Positions 1 to 12,241 of a stretch of 64,000 bases of DNA are shown one piece after another. The stretch is taken from contig NZ_AQQV01000006.1 of the NCBI RefSeq assembly GCF_002088235.1, positions 1 through 64,000 of the forward strand, in the 5' to 3' direction. The stretch comes from Oceanococcus atlanticus. Its GTDB lineage: Bacteria; Pseudomonadota; Gammaproteobacteria; Nevskiales; Oceanococcaceae. The position numbers and the translations under genes are program-made. Below the pieces are notes generated by a model. It saw nothing but the letters and a program-made list of their open reading frames with translations. It made no database searches and was not told the origin of the DNA. Positions within the stretch are counted from its first letter, which is position 1; every line of letters starts with the position of its first letter.

Positions 1-20
1 ATCGCCAGGCTTTAACACCG

Positions 21-54
21 ACCCCGGTCCTGTTTTCAGGTCCGGGGTTTTTTT
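21..54 (+). terminator. Rho-independent terminator of an off-window gene
   Basis: A 7-bp outer stem (ACCCCGG at 21-27 with CCGGGGT at 42-48) and an inner 4-bp stem (CCTG/CAGG), separated by a T-T mismatch, enclose a TTTT loop. A run of seven T follows at 48-54. The orientation serves a plus-strand gene lying left of the window and converging on dnaE2. No coding sequence for that gene is visible in bases 1-20. Confidence 0.85.
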
Positions 55-69
55 ATGCCTGCGCCCAGC

Positions 70-3167
<3,098 letters not shown>

Positions 3168-3171
<4 letters not shown>

Positions 3172-4565
3172 GCGAAAAAACCGTGGATATACCAGTGCGA
3201 TGGTTGCTGATGATCGCGGTACACCCAGAGTTGTCGGTTGAGCCGATCGCGGGCGCGGTAATAGTCGCGCTGGCAATGCGCGTCCCACCAGCCGCTCTCC
3301 AGGCGTTCAGCCCGGCTGCACAATTGCAGGTGCGAGAATTCGATGCGTTGCGGCGAAGGCAGCAGCCACAGGGGGCGTGGCGTTTCGGTTTGTACCAAGG
3401 CTTGTCCCTGGCCCGCTGCGGCGCGCTGGCTGGCACATTCCGGAACATGTGTGGCGCAGGCCTGCAGCGCGTAGAGTGCGGCAGGCCCGAGACGGGCGGT
3501 GAGTCTTTCCAGTACAAGCTGGCGCTGTTCCAGGTTGTGGTTTTGCCACAGATCCTGCTGTTGTCTGGCCGGCTCGACGAAATCCTGCGCGCGTACGCTG
3601 ATGGTGCGTACCGGCGCCACCAGCGGATGGCGCTGGAGGTGCTCGTTGAGCAGATTCAGCCAGTGTGCGGCATCGCAGTTGGCCCGCTGCATGCCCATGT
3701 CGATACGGCTGGGTGGATGTGCGCGATGTCTCATTTCGATGTGCAGACGCTGTACACCCCGATCGCGGCCCTGCAGTTCGGCTTGCAGCAGGCTGAACAG
3801 GTGCTCAAAGCCCGGCAGCAGGTAGCTGATGTCGGTCATGTCGCCGATCACATCCAGGCTGCGATCAAAGGTCGGTGGCGGCTCGTACAGGGCGCGGGGA
3901 TCGGCGCTGCGGCCTGTCAGTCGATCCAGGTCCTTAAGGTGCGCAGCCCCGTAGCGGCGACGAAAACCGTCACGGGGCAAGGCCAGGCATTGGCCGATAC
4001 GGCTGATACCGATTGCATCGAGGCGTTTCAAACTGCGTGCATCCCAGTTCAGGCCGGCCAGCGGTAGGGTTTGGATCTGCTGTTGCAATTGCGCCATGTC
4101 GAGTGCGGGCTGCGGGTTGTCCCCATGGGCCAGCACTTCGGCGCCGCGCGGGGTCGGTGCGATACCCGGACTCGCGCTGTAGCCCAGCTCATCAAGGCCA
4201 GTGGCGATGCGCTGGCAAAGGGCATCCAGCCCGCCGAACAGGCGCAGACTGCCGCCGATTTCGAGCAACAGGGCATCGCTACCGGACAGGCTGATGCGCG
4301 AGCTGAATTGCATGGCCCACGCCGCGAGCGAGCGCAGCACCTCGCGTTCCTGGTGCTCTTCGCGCGGTTGGCTGAGCAGCTGCGGAAGAATCCCGCGTGC
4401 ACTGCTGAGCGTCATGCCGCAGCGTATGCCGGCCGCCTGTGCATGCGGGTCGAGCCTGAACACCCGCTGTTGCGAGTCCAGCACCACCCGAGCCTGTTCA
4501 GGCTGCGCGGAAGGCAGTGCTTCGAGCGGGAGCTGCGGCAGATGCAGGCACAACCACAGGGTCAT
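3168..4565 (-). CDS. imuB: Y-family polymerase-like protein ImuB
   Basis: About 465 residues, related to Y-family polymerases (DinB/UmuC) but probably inactive as a polymerase. The N-terminal strand where DinB has its first catalytic Asp reads LCLHLPQLPLEAL here, with no acidic residue. In characterised mutasomes ImuB is the scaffold that binds the beta clamp, ImuA and DnaE2. The start at ATG 4565 (MTLWLCLHLP) matches family N-termini. It lies inside the 3' end of imuA, giving a 68-base overlap. The stop overlaps the dnaE2 start as ATGA. The gene is expected to be SOS-induced from the lexA promoter. Confidence 0.93.
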
Positions 4566-5163
4566 GTTCGGGGAAGGGCAGGGTGACAGAAGCCGGACGG
4601 CCTCCACGAACCTTGATCAGGCGGACATAAAGACCGTGTTCCGTGGCGTCCAGAAAAAGGCGCAAGGCAGCCGGTGAGGCGCTGTGCATGGCGGCGGCAG
4701 GCCGGAAGACAAAGGCTTGTGTAGCGCCGGCTTCCGCAGCCAGTTGCAGACGCCGCAAAATATTGACCGACAAGGTATCGAACCAGCCCAGCACTGCCGT
4801 TTCGGTGCCACCGCGCAGGAGTTGCTCCATGGCCCAAAGACCTTCTGCCGGGGTGCCTGGTTGCACCACCAGCAGGCTCTTCAGATCCAGCCCGGCCTGT
4901 GCCAGGGCTGGGGCATACGGCGGATAGGGCGGTGCGATCCAGGTTTGCGGCTGCTGCTGCAAGCTAGGCAGCAGCAAGCTGATTTCGCCCACACCCGGCG
5001 CTGGGGTGAGCACTTCAATCAGGGCATGACGTGGCCACCCACGCCCGGGAAGCAAGCGGTCAAGCGCGGCATGGCCGGTGCGCGGGTCGGCCAGCGAGGA
5101 CTGCGACAGACCGCGCCACAGTTTGGGGTGGTGGAGCAGTTGCTCCAGGGACGGGCGCGTCAT
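4498..5163 (-). CDS. imuA: SOS mutasome accessory protein ImuA (RecA/SulA-like)
   Basis: A 221-residue RecA-fold protein found between lexA and imuB in mutasome operons. The segment where RecA has its ATP-binding P-loop reads LTPAPGVGEISLL, without the GKT/S of a Walker A motif. This is usual for ImuA and argues against classic ATP binding at that site. The N-terminus (SLEQLLHHPKLWRG) resembles other ImuA proteins, and a recurring feature is the VVQPGTPAEGLWAMEQLL helix region. ATG 5163 overlaps the lexA stop as ATGA, so translation is coupled to the repressor. Its role, inferred from the family, is to bind RecA and ImuB and help recruit DnaE2 to lesions. Confidence 0.9.
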   Translation of the reverse strand: MTRPSLEQLLHHPKLWRGLSQSSLADPRTGHAALDRLLPGRGWPRHALIEVLTPAPGVGEISLLLPSLQQQPQTWIAPPYPPYAPALAQAGLDLKSLLVVQPGTPAEGLWAMEQLLRGGTETAVLGWFDTLSVNILRRLQLAAEAGATQAFVFRPAAAMHSASPAALRLFLDATEHGLYVRLIKVRGGRPASVTLPFPEHDPVVVPASAAAPARSTAFRAA

Positions 5164-5768
5164 GGGGTGGGGCGAATCAGCCCCACCATACGTCCTTCGA
5201 TGACCAGTGGCTGGCGACGCAGGTCGATTTCGATGGGGCTGAAGTCCGGGTTGGCAGGCAGCAAGCGCACCTGGTGCTGCTGTTGCTCAAAGCGTTTGAC
5301 CGTGACCTCCTCATCCAGGCGGGCGACCACAATGTCGCCGTTGCGGGCTTCGGGGGTGTGCTGCACGGCCAGCAGATCGCCATCCAGAATGCCGGCATCA
5401 CGCATGCTGTGGCCGCTGACGCTGAGCAGGTAATCGGCACGAGCGCGAAACAGGGAAGGGTCCACCTGGTGCTCTGCGATGACATGCTCCAGGGCCAGGA
5501 TCGGCTGCCCTGCGGCCACACGCCCAACCAGTGGCAAGGTCTGGGTGGGGACGCTGGTGTCGTGCACAACAATGCCGCGCGAGGCGCCGCGTTGCAGGCT
5601 CAGGGCGCCTTTGCGGGCCAGTGCTTCGAGGTGATCGCGGGTCGCCGTGCGTGAGCGAAACCCCATGGCCGCAGTAATTTCCGCCTGCGTTGGCGGGCGC
5701 TGGTGGCGGCGCAGGTGATCGCGGATCCAGTCGAGAATCTGCTGCTGGCGTGGGGTGAGTTCATCCAT
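5160..5768 (-). CDS. lexA: LexA repressor
   Basis: A 202-residue SOS repressor with an N-terminal winged helix (LTPRQQQILDWIRDHLRRHQ) and a C-terminal S24 autoprotease domain. The Ala-Gly cleavage site lies in GRVAAGQPI, the catalytic Ser in GHSMRDAGILDGD and the Lys in EVTVKRFE. The start is firm: it aligns residue for residue with the E. coli LexA N-terminus. A perfect LexA box abuts the start codon, so the operon is autoregulated. Being the first gene of lexA-imuA-imuB-dnaE2, it ties repressor synthesis directly to the mutagenic polymerase. Many bacteria with this cassette carry a second lexA elsewhere, which cannot be checked here. Confidence 0.97.
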   Translation of the reverse strand: MDELTPRQQQILDWIRDHLRRHQRPPTQAEITAAMGFRSRTATRDHLEALARKGALSLQRGASRGIVVHDTSVPTQTLPLVGRVAAGQPILALEHVIAEHQVDPSLFRARADYLLSVSGHSMRDAGILDGDLLAVQHTPEARNGDIVVARLDEEVTVKRFEQQQHQVRLLPANPDFSPIEIDLRRQPLVIEGRMVGLIRPTP

Positions 5769-5787
5769 ACTGCCATTATAGACAGTA
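5768..5787 (-). promoter_or_regulatory. LexA (SOS) box containing the lexA -10 element
   Basis: TACTG-N10-CAGTA, a full match to the E. coli-type SOS operator. Read on the minus strand, the centre contains TATAAT followed by seven bases up to and including the A of the lexA ATG. A weak -35 (TGTACA) sits 16 bases upstream of TATAAT. The operator therefore covers the -10 element and overlaps the start codon by one base, leaving no room for a Shine-Dalgarno sequence. A leaderless mRNA is the simplest reading. Confidence 0.9.
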
Positions 5788-5811
5788 TTCGTGAGCTGTA
5801 CATCAGCACAC

Positions 5812-6090
5812 TCAGTCCGAAATCTGGCAAATCTGGGTCAGGTGCCCGTTCTTGACAGAGATACGCACGGTGCGGCTGTTGTAGCCGGATTCGCGCAGCA
5901 TCCAGGTTTTGCCCGAGGGCCCGCGTACCCAGTCATAGCGATGCCGCACCCGGTCGATAGCCTGAAGGGCCCGGCCGGCATCATCGCCCACACGCAAGAC
6001 CTTCTGGCCAACGCGCCAGTTCGAATTGCAGTACGCGGCTTCGGCCAGGTTGCTGACCAGCAGCAGAAGCAAGGGAAGGAAAATACGCAT
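5812..6090 (-). CDS. Small secreted protein, DUF2845-like
   Basis: A 92-residue protein with a clear Sec signal peptide (MRIFLPLLLLLVSNLAEA) and predicted cleavage before AYCNSNW. The mature part has two Cys, one at its start (YCNSN) and one at its end (QICQIS), which could form a disulfide in the periplasm. The pattern GxxVLRVGDDAGRAL resembles DUF2845 proteins, whose function is unknown. The ATG is supported by GGAG nine bases upstream. It lies between lexA and the antiporter gene on the same strand but probably has its own promoter. No catalytic motif is visible. Confidence 0.7.
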   Translation of the reverse strand: MRIFLPLLLLLVSNLAEAAYCNSNWRVGQKVLRVGDDAGRALQAIDRVRHRYDWVRGPSGKTWMLRESGYNSRTVRISVKNGHLTQICQISD

Positions 6091-6150
6091 GAGTGACTCC
6101 GAAGTTGCGAGGGTATGACTGTCTACGCAACTTCGGCCCCATCGCGGACA

Positions 6151-7959
6151 TCAGCTCTCGCGCGAACTCGGCTCGTTGAGCGGCGACATGCGCGGGTCGG
6201 ACTCGAACAGCTCGGTCAGTTCTTCGCGCAGCTGCTGCGAGCTCTGAATCATCTGGTCCAGATCATTGCGATGAGACAGCTGGCGTTTCAGCAAGGCTTC
6301 ATCGGCTTCGCGGAACACATGCGTGGTGTGATGGGCGGTGGCTGCATCATCACCCAGTGCCTGCAAAACCTGATTGGCCATTTCCAGGCTGGATAGCCAG
6401 GTTTCACGCATCACTCCATCGACTCCCAGCTCCATCAGATGCAGCGCATGGTGGCGGTCGCGCGCGCGGCAGAAGATTTTCAAATGGGGGAAATGACGTC
6501 GCGCCAGCTCGATCGTGCGCAGGGCTTTCTCGGCATCGTCCATGGTCACGATCAGCAGGCGCGCATGTTCGGCGCCGGCGGCACGCAGGGTTTCGCGGTT
6601 GTTGGGCTGTCCGTAGTAAATCTTGTTGCCCCAGCGACGCACCATGGCGACGTGGGCGGCGTCTTTCTCCAGCGCGGTGAAGGCGATTCCCCGCATCTGC
6701 AGGACACGCGCGATGATCTGGCCCATGCGTCCGAAGCCGGCAATGATGACCGGCGGCTCGGCATGCTCGATGGTGTCGTAATGATCCTGCGGCAAACGTG
6801 TTCTGGCACGCCGGCCCAGGGTGTCGCTGAGCATGAACAGCAACGGGGTCAGCATCATCGACAGAATCACCATGGCGATCAGCGGTTCGGTGATCTGGCT
6901 GCTCAGCACATTCTCATGCAGGGCGGTGTGGAACAGCACGAAGGCAAATTCGCCGCCCTGGGCCAGGATCAGGGCGAGCTGGCTGGCATTGATGTTATCG
7001 ACACGCAGCATCCGCGAGCCCAACCACAATGTACTGCCCTTGATGCCCAGCAGGGCCAGCGTGCCGCCAACGATGACCGCAACATTGTCCTGGATGACGC
7101 CAAAGTCGGCCGACATGCCGACCGAGATGAAGAACAGCCCCAGCAGCAGGCCCTTGAACGGGTTGATGTTGCCTTCCAGTTCATGGCGATATTCCGAATC
7201 GGCCAGTAGCACCCCGGCGATGAAAGCGCCCAGGCCCATGGACAGTTCAGCCCAGTCCATCAGCAGTGCGGCACCGAGAACCACCAGCAGGGCAACCACG
7301 GTAAAACTTTCCTCATTGCCCCAGCGTGCAATGGCATGGAACACCGGGCGCAAGAGATAGCGGCCACCAACGACCAGAGCGGCAATGACTGCAATCGCCT
7401 GCACGGTCTGCGCAAGCATGGAGGTCTCGCCAGTATGGCCATGGCCGGCCGCCCCCATCAGCGGAATCAGGGCCAGGGCCGGAATGACCGCCAGATCCTG
7501 AAACAGCAAAATGCCGAAGGCATGACGACCATGGATCGTGCCCAATTGCTTCTTTTCGGCCAGGGTCTGCAGCACAAAGGCCGTTGACGACAGGGCCAGA
7601 GCAAACGCTACCAGTGCTGCAACCGGCCAGTTCAAGGCGAACATCCAGTGCATCAGAAAGGTCAGCGGCACTGCGGCCAGCACCACCTGCAGGCTGCCGT
7701 TGAGAAAAATCGCCTGACGCATAACCCACAGGCGAGCCGGTTTGAGCTCCAGCCCGATCACGAAAAGCAGGAAGACCACGCCGATTTCGGCAATCTGCAT
7801 GATCGAGTCAACGTCGCCGATCAGGCTCAGTCCGGACGGTCCGATCAGCATGCCGGCAACCAGATAGCCCAGAATGGCGCCAAAACCCAGGCGTCTGAAC
7901 AGCGGCACGGCCACCAGGGCGGCGCTCAGGTAGATCGCGATTTCAGTAAGATGGCCCAT
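6151..7959 (-). CDS. CPA2-family K+/H+ antiporter with TrkA-N domain (Kef-type)
   Basis: About 602 residues. The first two thirds form the roughly 12 membrane helices of a CPA2 cation:proton exchanger (LTEIAIYLSAALVAVPLFRR at the start, GYLVAGMLIGPSGLSL nearby). The C-terminal third is a TrkA-N/RCK nucleotide-binding domain with the Rossmann motif IIAGFGRMGQIIARVL. By family the protein exports K+ in exchange for protons during electrophile or pH stress. Start ATG 7959 (MGHLTEIA) has GGA just upstream; an in-frame extension to 8019 is hydrophilic and unlike the family. No KefF/KefG-like gene adjoins it, so a choice between KefB and KefC is not justified. Confidence 0.9.
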   Translation of the reverse strand: MGHLTEIAIYLSAALVAVPLFRRLGFGAILGYLVAGMLIGPSGLSLIGDVDSIMQIAEIGVVFLLFVIGLELKPARLWVMRQAIFLNGSLQVVLAAVPLTFLMHWMFALNWPVAALVAFALALSSTAFVLQTLAEKKQLGTIHGRHAFGILLFQDLAVIPALALIPLMGAAGHGHTGETSMLAQTVQAIAVIAALVVGGRYLLRPVFHAIARWGNEESFTVVALLVVLGAALLMDWAELSMGLGAFIAGVLLADSEYRHELEGNINPFKGLLLGLFFISVGMSADFGVIQDNVAVIVGGTLALLGIKGSTLWLGSRMLRVDNINASQLALILAQGGEFAFVLFHTALHENVLSSQITEPLIAMVILSMMLTPLLFMLSDTLGRRARTRLPQDHYDTIEHAEPPVIIAGFGRMGQIIARVLQMRGIAFTALEKDAAHVAMVRRWGNKIYYGQPNNRETLRAAGAEHARLLIVTMDDAEKALRTIELARRHFPHLKIFCRARDRHHALHLMELGVDGVMRETWLSSLEMANQVLQALGDDAATAHHTTHVFREADEALLKRQLSHRNDLDQMIQSSQQLREELTELFESDPRMSPLNEPSSRES

Positions 7960-8075
7960 ATTCCATGCATCGGGGTGGTCGGCGGCATTCAGTTTAGGCC
8001 GTGAAATGCGTGACGTCATGGAACCTTGCCCTGCAATGACCGTCTCATGCCCTGTCTCGCGAGCACCTCCTGGTT

Positions 8076-9125
8076 ATGATCCGATCCCTCCTGTTTACTG
8101 TGGCACTGATGAGCGCCACTGCTTCTGTCTGGGCGCAAACCACCGTTATCGTTGCCGACGCGCAGGAACGCGCGATTGGAGGGCAGCGCGAGGTTCTGGG
8201 CAATTTGCTGGCCAATGAGTCGGTGGCGATCAGCGCAACAGTGTCTGATGTGATTGCGCGTGTGGCTTTTGACGAGGGCGCACAGGTTAAAGCTGGCGAT
8301 GTTCTGATCGAACTGGAACATGCCGCCGAGGCGGCCGCCCTGCGGGCAGCCAAGGCCACCCGGACCGAGGCACGCGCTGCGCTTGAGCGGCTGCGCACAC
8401 TGAAGCAGCGAGACCTCTCTGCACAGTCCGAACTGGATCTGGCCGAAGCCCGTTTTCTGGCCGCCGATGCCGCCGTGGACCAGGCCCAGGCGGAGCTGGC
8501 TGACCGCATTATCCGGGCGCCTTTTCCCGGCGTGCTGGGCCTGCGCGAGGTCTCGCCCGGCGCCTATGTGAGTGCCGGGCAGACCATCACCACCCTGCAT
8601 GATCTGTCGAGCCTCAAAATCGAATTCCTGGTGCCCGAGGATGCCCTGGGCATGCTGCGCCCGGGCCAGGCGCTGAATGTGCGCATCCCCAGTCTGGGCG
8701 GCGCGCGCTTCGCCGTGATGCCGGAGGTGGATGCAGTGGCCCTGACCCCGCAAAGCCGTAGCCTGCGGGTGCGTGCGCGCCTGCGCCAGCCCGATCCGCA
8801 ACTGCGCCCCGGCGCATTGGCTGTGGTTGAACTGCATGATGCCGACAGCGCGGCGCTGAGTATTCCGGAAGCCGCGCTGATTCCGCATCAGGGGCGCCAG
8901 ACCGTGTATGTGGTCGAGGATGGTCAGGTCGCCCGGCGCGAGGTCAGCAGTGGCCGACGGGCGACCGGCTGGGTTGAAATCCGCAGCGGTCTGCAGGCTG
9001 GTGAGCAGGTCGTGGTGCACGGCGGCGACAAGCTGCGCCCTGAGGCCAGCGTGAAGATTCTCGGTGTCTTCGATGGCGCAACACCGATTGCCGACATGAT
9101 CCGCCACGCCGGGGCTGCATCGTGA
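8076..9125 (+). CDS. RND efflux periplasmic adaptor (membrane fusion protein)
   Basis: A 349-residue HlyD/AcrA-type adaptor. It has a signal peptide ending near SVWAQ, a split lipoyl/biotinyl-like domain (AISATVSDVIARVAFDEGAQ and the later RIIRAPFPGVLG), a short alpha-helical hairpin rich in Ala, Arg and Glu at about residues 85-145, and a beta-barrel domain. No lipobox Cys is present, so it is probably membrane-anchored or soluble periplasmic. Its stop overlaps the pump gene start as GTGA, so the two are translationally coupled. No TolC-type outer membrane gene follows; one must be supplied from elsewhere. The gene is divergent from the Kef-type antiporter across about 116 bases. Confidence 0.93.
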   Translation: MIRSLLFTVALMSATASVWAQTTVIVADAQERAIGGQREVLGNLLANESVAISATVSDVIARVAFDEGAQVKAGDVLIELEHAAEAAALRAAKATRTEARAALERLRTLKQRDLSAQSELDLAEARFLAADAAVDQAQAELADRIIRAPFPGVLGLREVSPGAYVSAGQTITTLHDLSSLKIEFLVPEDALGMLRPGQALNVRIPSLGGARFAVMPEVDAVALTPQSRSLRVRARLRQPDPQLRPGALAVVELHDADSAALSIPEAALIPHQGRQTVYVVEDGQVARREVSSGRRATGWVEIRSGLQAGEQVVVHGGDKLRPEASVKILGVFDGATPIADMIRHAGAAS

Positions 9126-12100
9126 CGCTGTCGGATCTGGCGGTTCGCCGCCCGGTCGTTGCCAGCGTCATCAGCCTGTTGCTGGTCGCTTTCGGGCTGG
9201 TCAGCTACGACCGCCTGTCGCTGCGTGAATACCCCGATATCGACCCGCCGATCGTGTCGATTTCGACCAATTATCCGGGCGCTTCGGCCTCGGTGGTCGA
9301 GCAGCAGATCACCCAGCAGATCGAAGATCGCATTTCCGGTATCGAAGGCATCAAGCACATCAGCTCGTCGAGCCAGGACGGGCGTTCCGACATCGTCATC
9401 GAGTTCGGCAGCAATCGCGACATCGACGGCGCCGCCAACGATGTGCGTGACCGGGTGTCCGGGGTGCTCAATAACCTGCCCGAAGAAGCCGATCCGCCCG
9501 AGGTGGAAAAGCAGGACAGCGATGCCGATGTGATCATGTGGCTGAATCTGACCAGCGACCGCATGAATACGCTGGAGCTGACCGACTACGCCGAACGCTA
9601 TCTGCAGGATCGCTTTTCGATTCTGCCGGGCGTGGCGCGGGTGCGCGTTGGTGGCAGTCTGGAGTACGCGATCCGAATCTGGCTGGACCGTGAAGCCATG
9701 GCTGCACGTCAGATCACCGTGGCCGATGTCGAGCAGGCCCTGCGCGAGGAAAACATCGAACTGCCGGCGGGTCAGCTGGAGTCCGATCAACGCATGTTCA
9801 CCGCGCGGATCGAGCGCAGCTACCGCAGCCCGGAGGACTTTCAGCAGCTGGTGGTGGGCCAGGGCAACAACGGCTATCGCGTGCGCCTGGGCGAGATCGC
9901 CCGTATCGAAAAGGGTGCGGTGGAGTCGCGCACCATGTTCCGCGGCAATTCCGTGCCCATGGTCGGGCTGGGCATCATCAAGCAGTCCAAGGCCAATACC
10001 CTGCAGGTTACCGCCGCAGCCAAAGCGCTCAAAGATCGTCTGCAGCCGACCCTGCCCGAGGGCATGATCATTCACCAGAGCTATGACACCGGCGTGTTCA
10101 TTGCGGCCGCGATCAGCGAGGTGTGGAAGACCTTGGCCGTGGCCATCGTGCTGGTGGTGTTCGTGATCTATGTGTTCCTGGGCAGCATCCGCGCCATGCT
10201 GGTGCCGGCCCTGACCGTGCCGGTGTCGCTGGTTGCCACATTCATCGCGCTGTACGCGCTGGGCTTTTCGGTCAATTTGCTGACCTTGCTGGCGATGGTG
10301 CTGGCGGTCGGCTTGGTGGTGGACGATTCCATCGTCATGCTGGAAAACATCCACCGCCGGGTCAGCGAGGGCGAAACTCCGCTGGTGGCGGCCTATCGCG
10401 GTGCGCGTCAGGTCGGTTTTGCGGTGGTGGCCACATCGGTGGTGCTGGTCGCGGTGTTCGTGCCGATTTCGTTTCTGGAAGGCGACACCGGACGGCTGTT
10501 TTCCGAGTTTGCCCTGACCATGGCGGGCGCGGTGTTTTTCTCCACCATCGTGGCGCTGACCTTGTCGCCGATGTTGGCCTCCAAGTTGTTGCGCTCGCGC
10601 GAAGAGGCGCCGCCCAGGCTGGTGGCCTGGATCGACAATGGTTTCGAGCGCTTGACCACGCACTACGGGCGTTTCATTGCCGCTTCGATTCGGCGGCCTT
10701 TGTGGGTGGTTGCGCTGTTTGCCGTACTGGTCGGTTCGATTGCCTTGCTGCTCAAGGCGCTGCCCAGCGAATACGCACCCAAGGAAGACCGCGGGGCTTT
10801 CTTCCTGCTGGTCAATGGTCCGGAGGGCGCGACCTACGATTACATGCAGGACTACATGCTGGAAATCGAATCACGCCTGATGCCGTTGGTCGAGGCTGGC
10901 GAGGTGTCGCGACTGCTGGTGCGGGCGCCACGCAGCTTTTCGGTTCAGCGTTTCAACGACGGCTTTGTGATTCATGTGCTGTCGGATTGGTCACAACGTC
11001 GCAGTGCCTGGGCCATCATGGACGACATCCGCCAGCGCCTTGCCGATCTGCCCGGCGTGCGGGCGTTTCCGGTGATGCGCCAGGGCTTCGGGCGTGGCAT
11101 CGAGCAGCCGGTGCAGTTTGTGCTCGGTGGGGCCGAATACGCGCAGCTGGCGCGCTGGGCTGAGCAACTGATCGCCGCGGTTGAGGACGACAACCCCGGC
11201 CTGCGTGAGCTCGACATCGACTACGAAGAAACCCAGCCCCAGTTGCAGATCGAGATCGACCACAACCGCGCCGCCGATCTGGGTGTCTCGGTGGCCGACA
11301 TCGGTGCCACATTGCAGACCATGCTGGGTTCGCGCCGGGTGACCACCTATATCGAGGGCGGTGAAGAGTACGACGTGATTCTCGAAGGCGAGCGTTCAGC
11401 CCAGACCACGCCGACCGACATCGGCAGTATCTATGTGCGCGCCATGGGCTCCGCGGATGCACCGCTGGTGCCGCTATCGAGCCTGGTCACGATCAAGGAA
11501 ACCGCCGGCGCCAACGCGCTCAACCGCTACAACCGGGTGCGTGCTGTGACTCTGTCGGCAGATCTGGCGGATGGTCTGAGCCTGGGCGAGGCTCTGGATT
11601 ACCTGGTCGCCAAGGTGCGCAGCGAGCTGCCGCCGGAAGTGGCCATCGATTTCAAAGGGCAATCGCAGGACATTCGCGAGTCCAGTTCATCACTGATGTT
11701 CGTGTTCCTGCTCGGACTGGTGGTGGTGTTTCTGGTGCTGGCCGCCCAATTCGAAAGCTGGATGCATCCGCTGGTGATCATGCTGACCGTGCCACTGGCC
11801 ATCGCCGGGGCGTTGTTCGGTTTGTGGGTGACCGGTTCGACCCTGAACATCTACAGTCAGATTGCCCTGGTCATGCTGGTGGGGCTAGCGGCCAAGAACG
11901 GCATCTTGATCGTCGAGTTCGCCAACCAGTTGCGTGATCAGGGCGAACGTTTTGAACGTGCCCTGGCCGAAGCCGCGCGTGTGCGTTTTCGGCCTATCGT
12001 GATGACCGGCATCACCACCGGTGCCGGAGCGTTGCCGCTGATTCTGTCATCCGGGGCCGGCGCGGAAACCCGTTTTGCCATGGGCGTGGTGGTGTTCTTC

Positions 12101-12241
12101 GGGGTTCTGTCGGCGACCTTGTTCACCCTGTTTGTGGTGCCGGTGGCTTACGCCCTGCTGGCGCGCCACACCGCTTCACCGCAAGCCACCGCTCAGCGTT
12201 TGCAGGCCGAGGCCGCGTCCAGCGGCGGGCTGGATCAGTAG
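9122..12241 (+). CDS. RND multidrug efflux pump inner-membrane subunit
   Basis: A 1039-residue AcrB/MexB-superfamily transporter of the hydrophobe-amphiphile type. It opens with the usual LSDLAVRRPVVASVISLLLV helix and the YPGASASVVEQQIT porter motif. The proton-relay segment LAVGLVVDDSIVMLENIHRR contains the paired Asp of helix 4. The GAEKNGILIVEF-like segment near the end reads GLAAKNGILIVEFANQL. Twelve membrane helices and two large periplasmic loops are expected. GTG 9122 is used as the start because it overlaps the adaptor stop. The substrate cannot be read from sequence. The last 7 bases overlap the convergent FecR-domain gene. Confidence 0.95.
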   Translation: MTLSDLAVRRPVVASVISLLLVAFGLVSYDRLSLREYPDIDPPIVSISTNYPGASASVVEQQITQQIEDRISGIEGIKHISSSSQDGRSDIVIEFGSNRDIDGAANDVRDRVSGVLNNLPEEADPPEVEKQDSDADVIMWLNLTSDRMNTLELTDYAERYLQDRFSILPGVARVRVGGSLEYAIRIWLDREAMAARQITVADVEQALREENIELPAGQLESDQRMFTARIERSYRSPEDFQQLVVGQGNNGYRVRLGEIARIEKGAVESRTMFRGNSVPMVGLGIIKQSKANTLQVTAAAKALKDRLQPTLPEGMIIHQSYDTGVFIAAAISEVWKTLAVAIVLVVFVIYVFLGSIRAMLVPALTVPVSLVATFIALYALGFSVNLLTLLAMVLAVGLVVDDSIVMLENIHRRVSEGETPLVAAYRGARQVGFAVVATSVVLVAVFVPISFLEGDTGRLFSEFALTMAGAVFFSTIVALTLSPMLASKLLRSREEAPPRLVAWIDNGFERLTTHYGRFIAASIRRPLWVVALFAVLVGSIALLLKALPSEYAPKEDRGAFFLLVNGPEGATYDYMQDYMLEIESRLMPLVEAGEVSRLLVRAPRSFSVQRFNDGFVIHVLSDWSQRRSAWAIMDDIRQRLADLPGVRAFPVMRQGFGRGIEQPVQFVLGGAEYAQLARWAEQLIAAVEDDNPGLRELDIDYEETQPQLQIEIDHNRAADLGVSVADIGATLQTMLGSRRVTTYIEGGEEYDVILEGERSAQTTPTDIGSIYVRAMGSADAPLVPLSSLVTIKETAGANALNRYNRVRAVTLSADLADGLSLGEALDYLVAKVRSELPPEVAIDFKGQSQDIRESSSSLMFVFLLGLVVVFLVLAAQFESWMHPLVIMLTVPLAIAGALFGLWVTGSTLNIYSQIALVMLVGLAAKNGILIVEFANQLRDQGERFERALAEAARVRFRPIVMTGITTGAGALPLILSSGAGAETRFAMGVVVFFGVLSATLFTLFVVPVAYALLARHTASPQATAQRLQAEAASSGGLDQ

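Noticed and set aside
8924-10663. 579-residue minus-strand reading frame
   Set aside because: It is opposite the RND adaptor and pump genes, is His/Gln-rich and matches no family.
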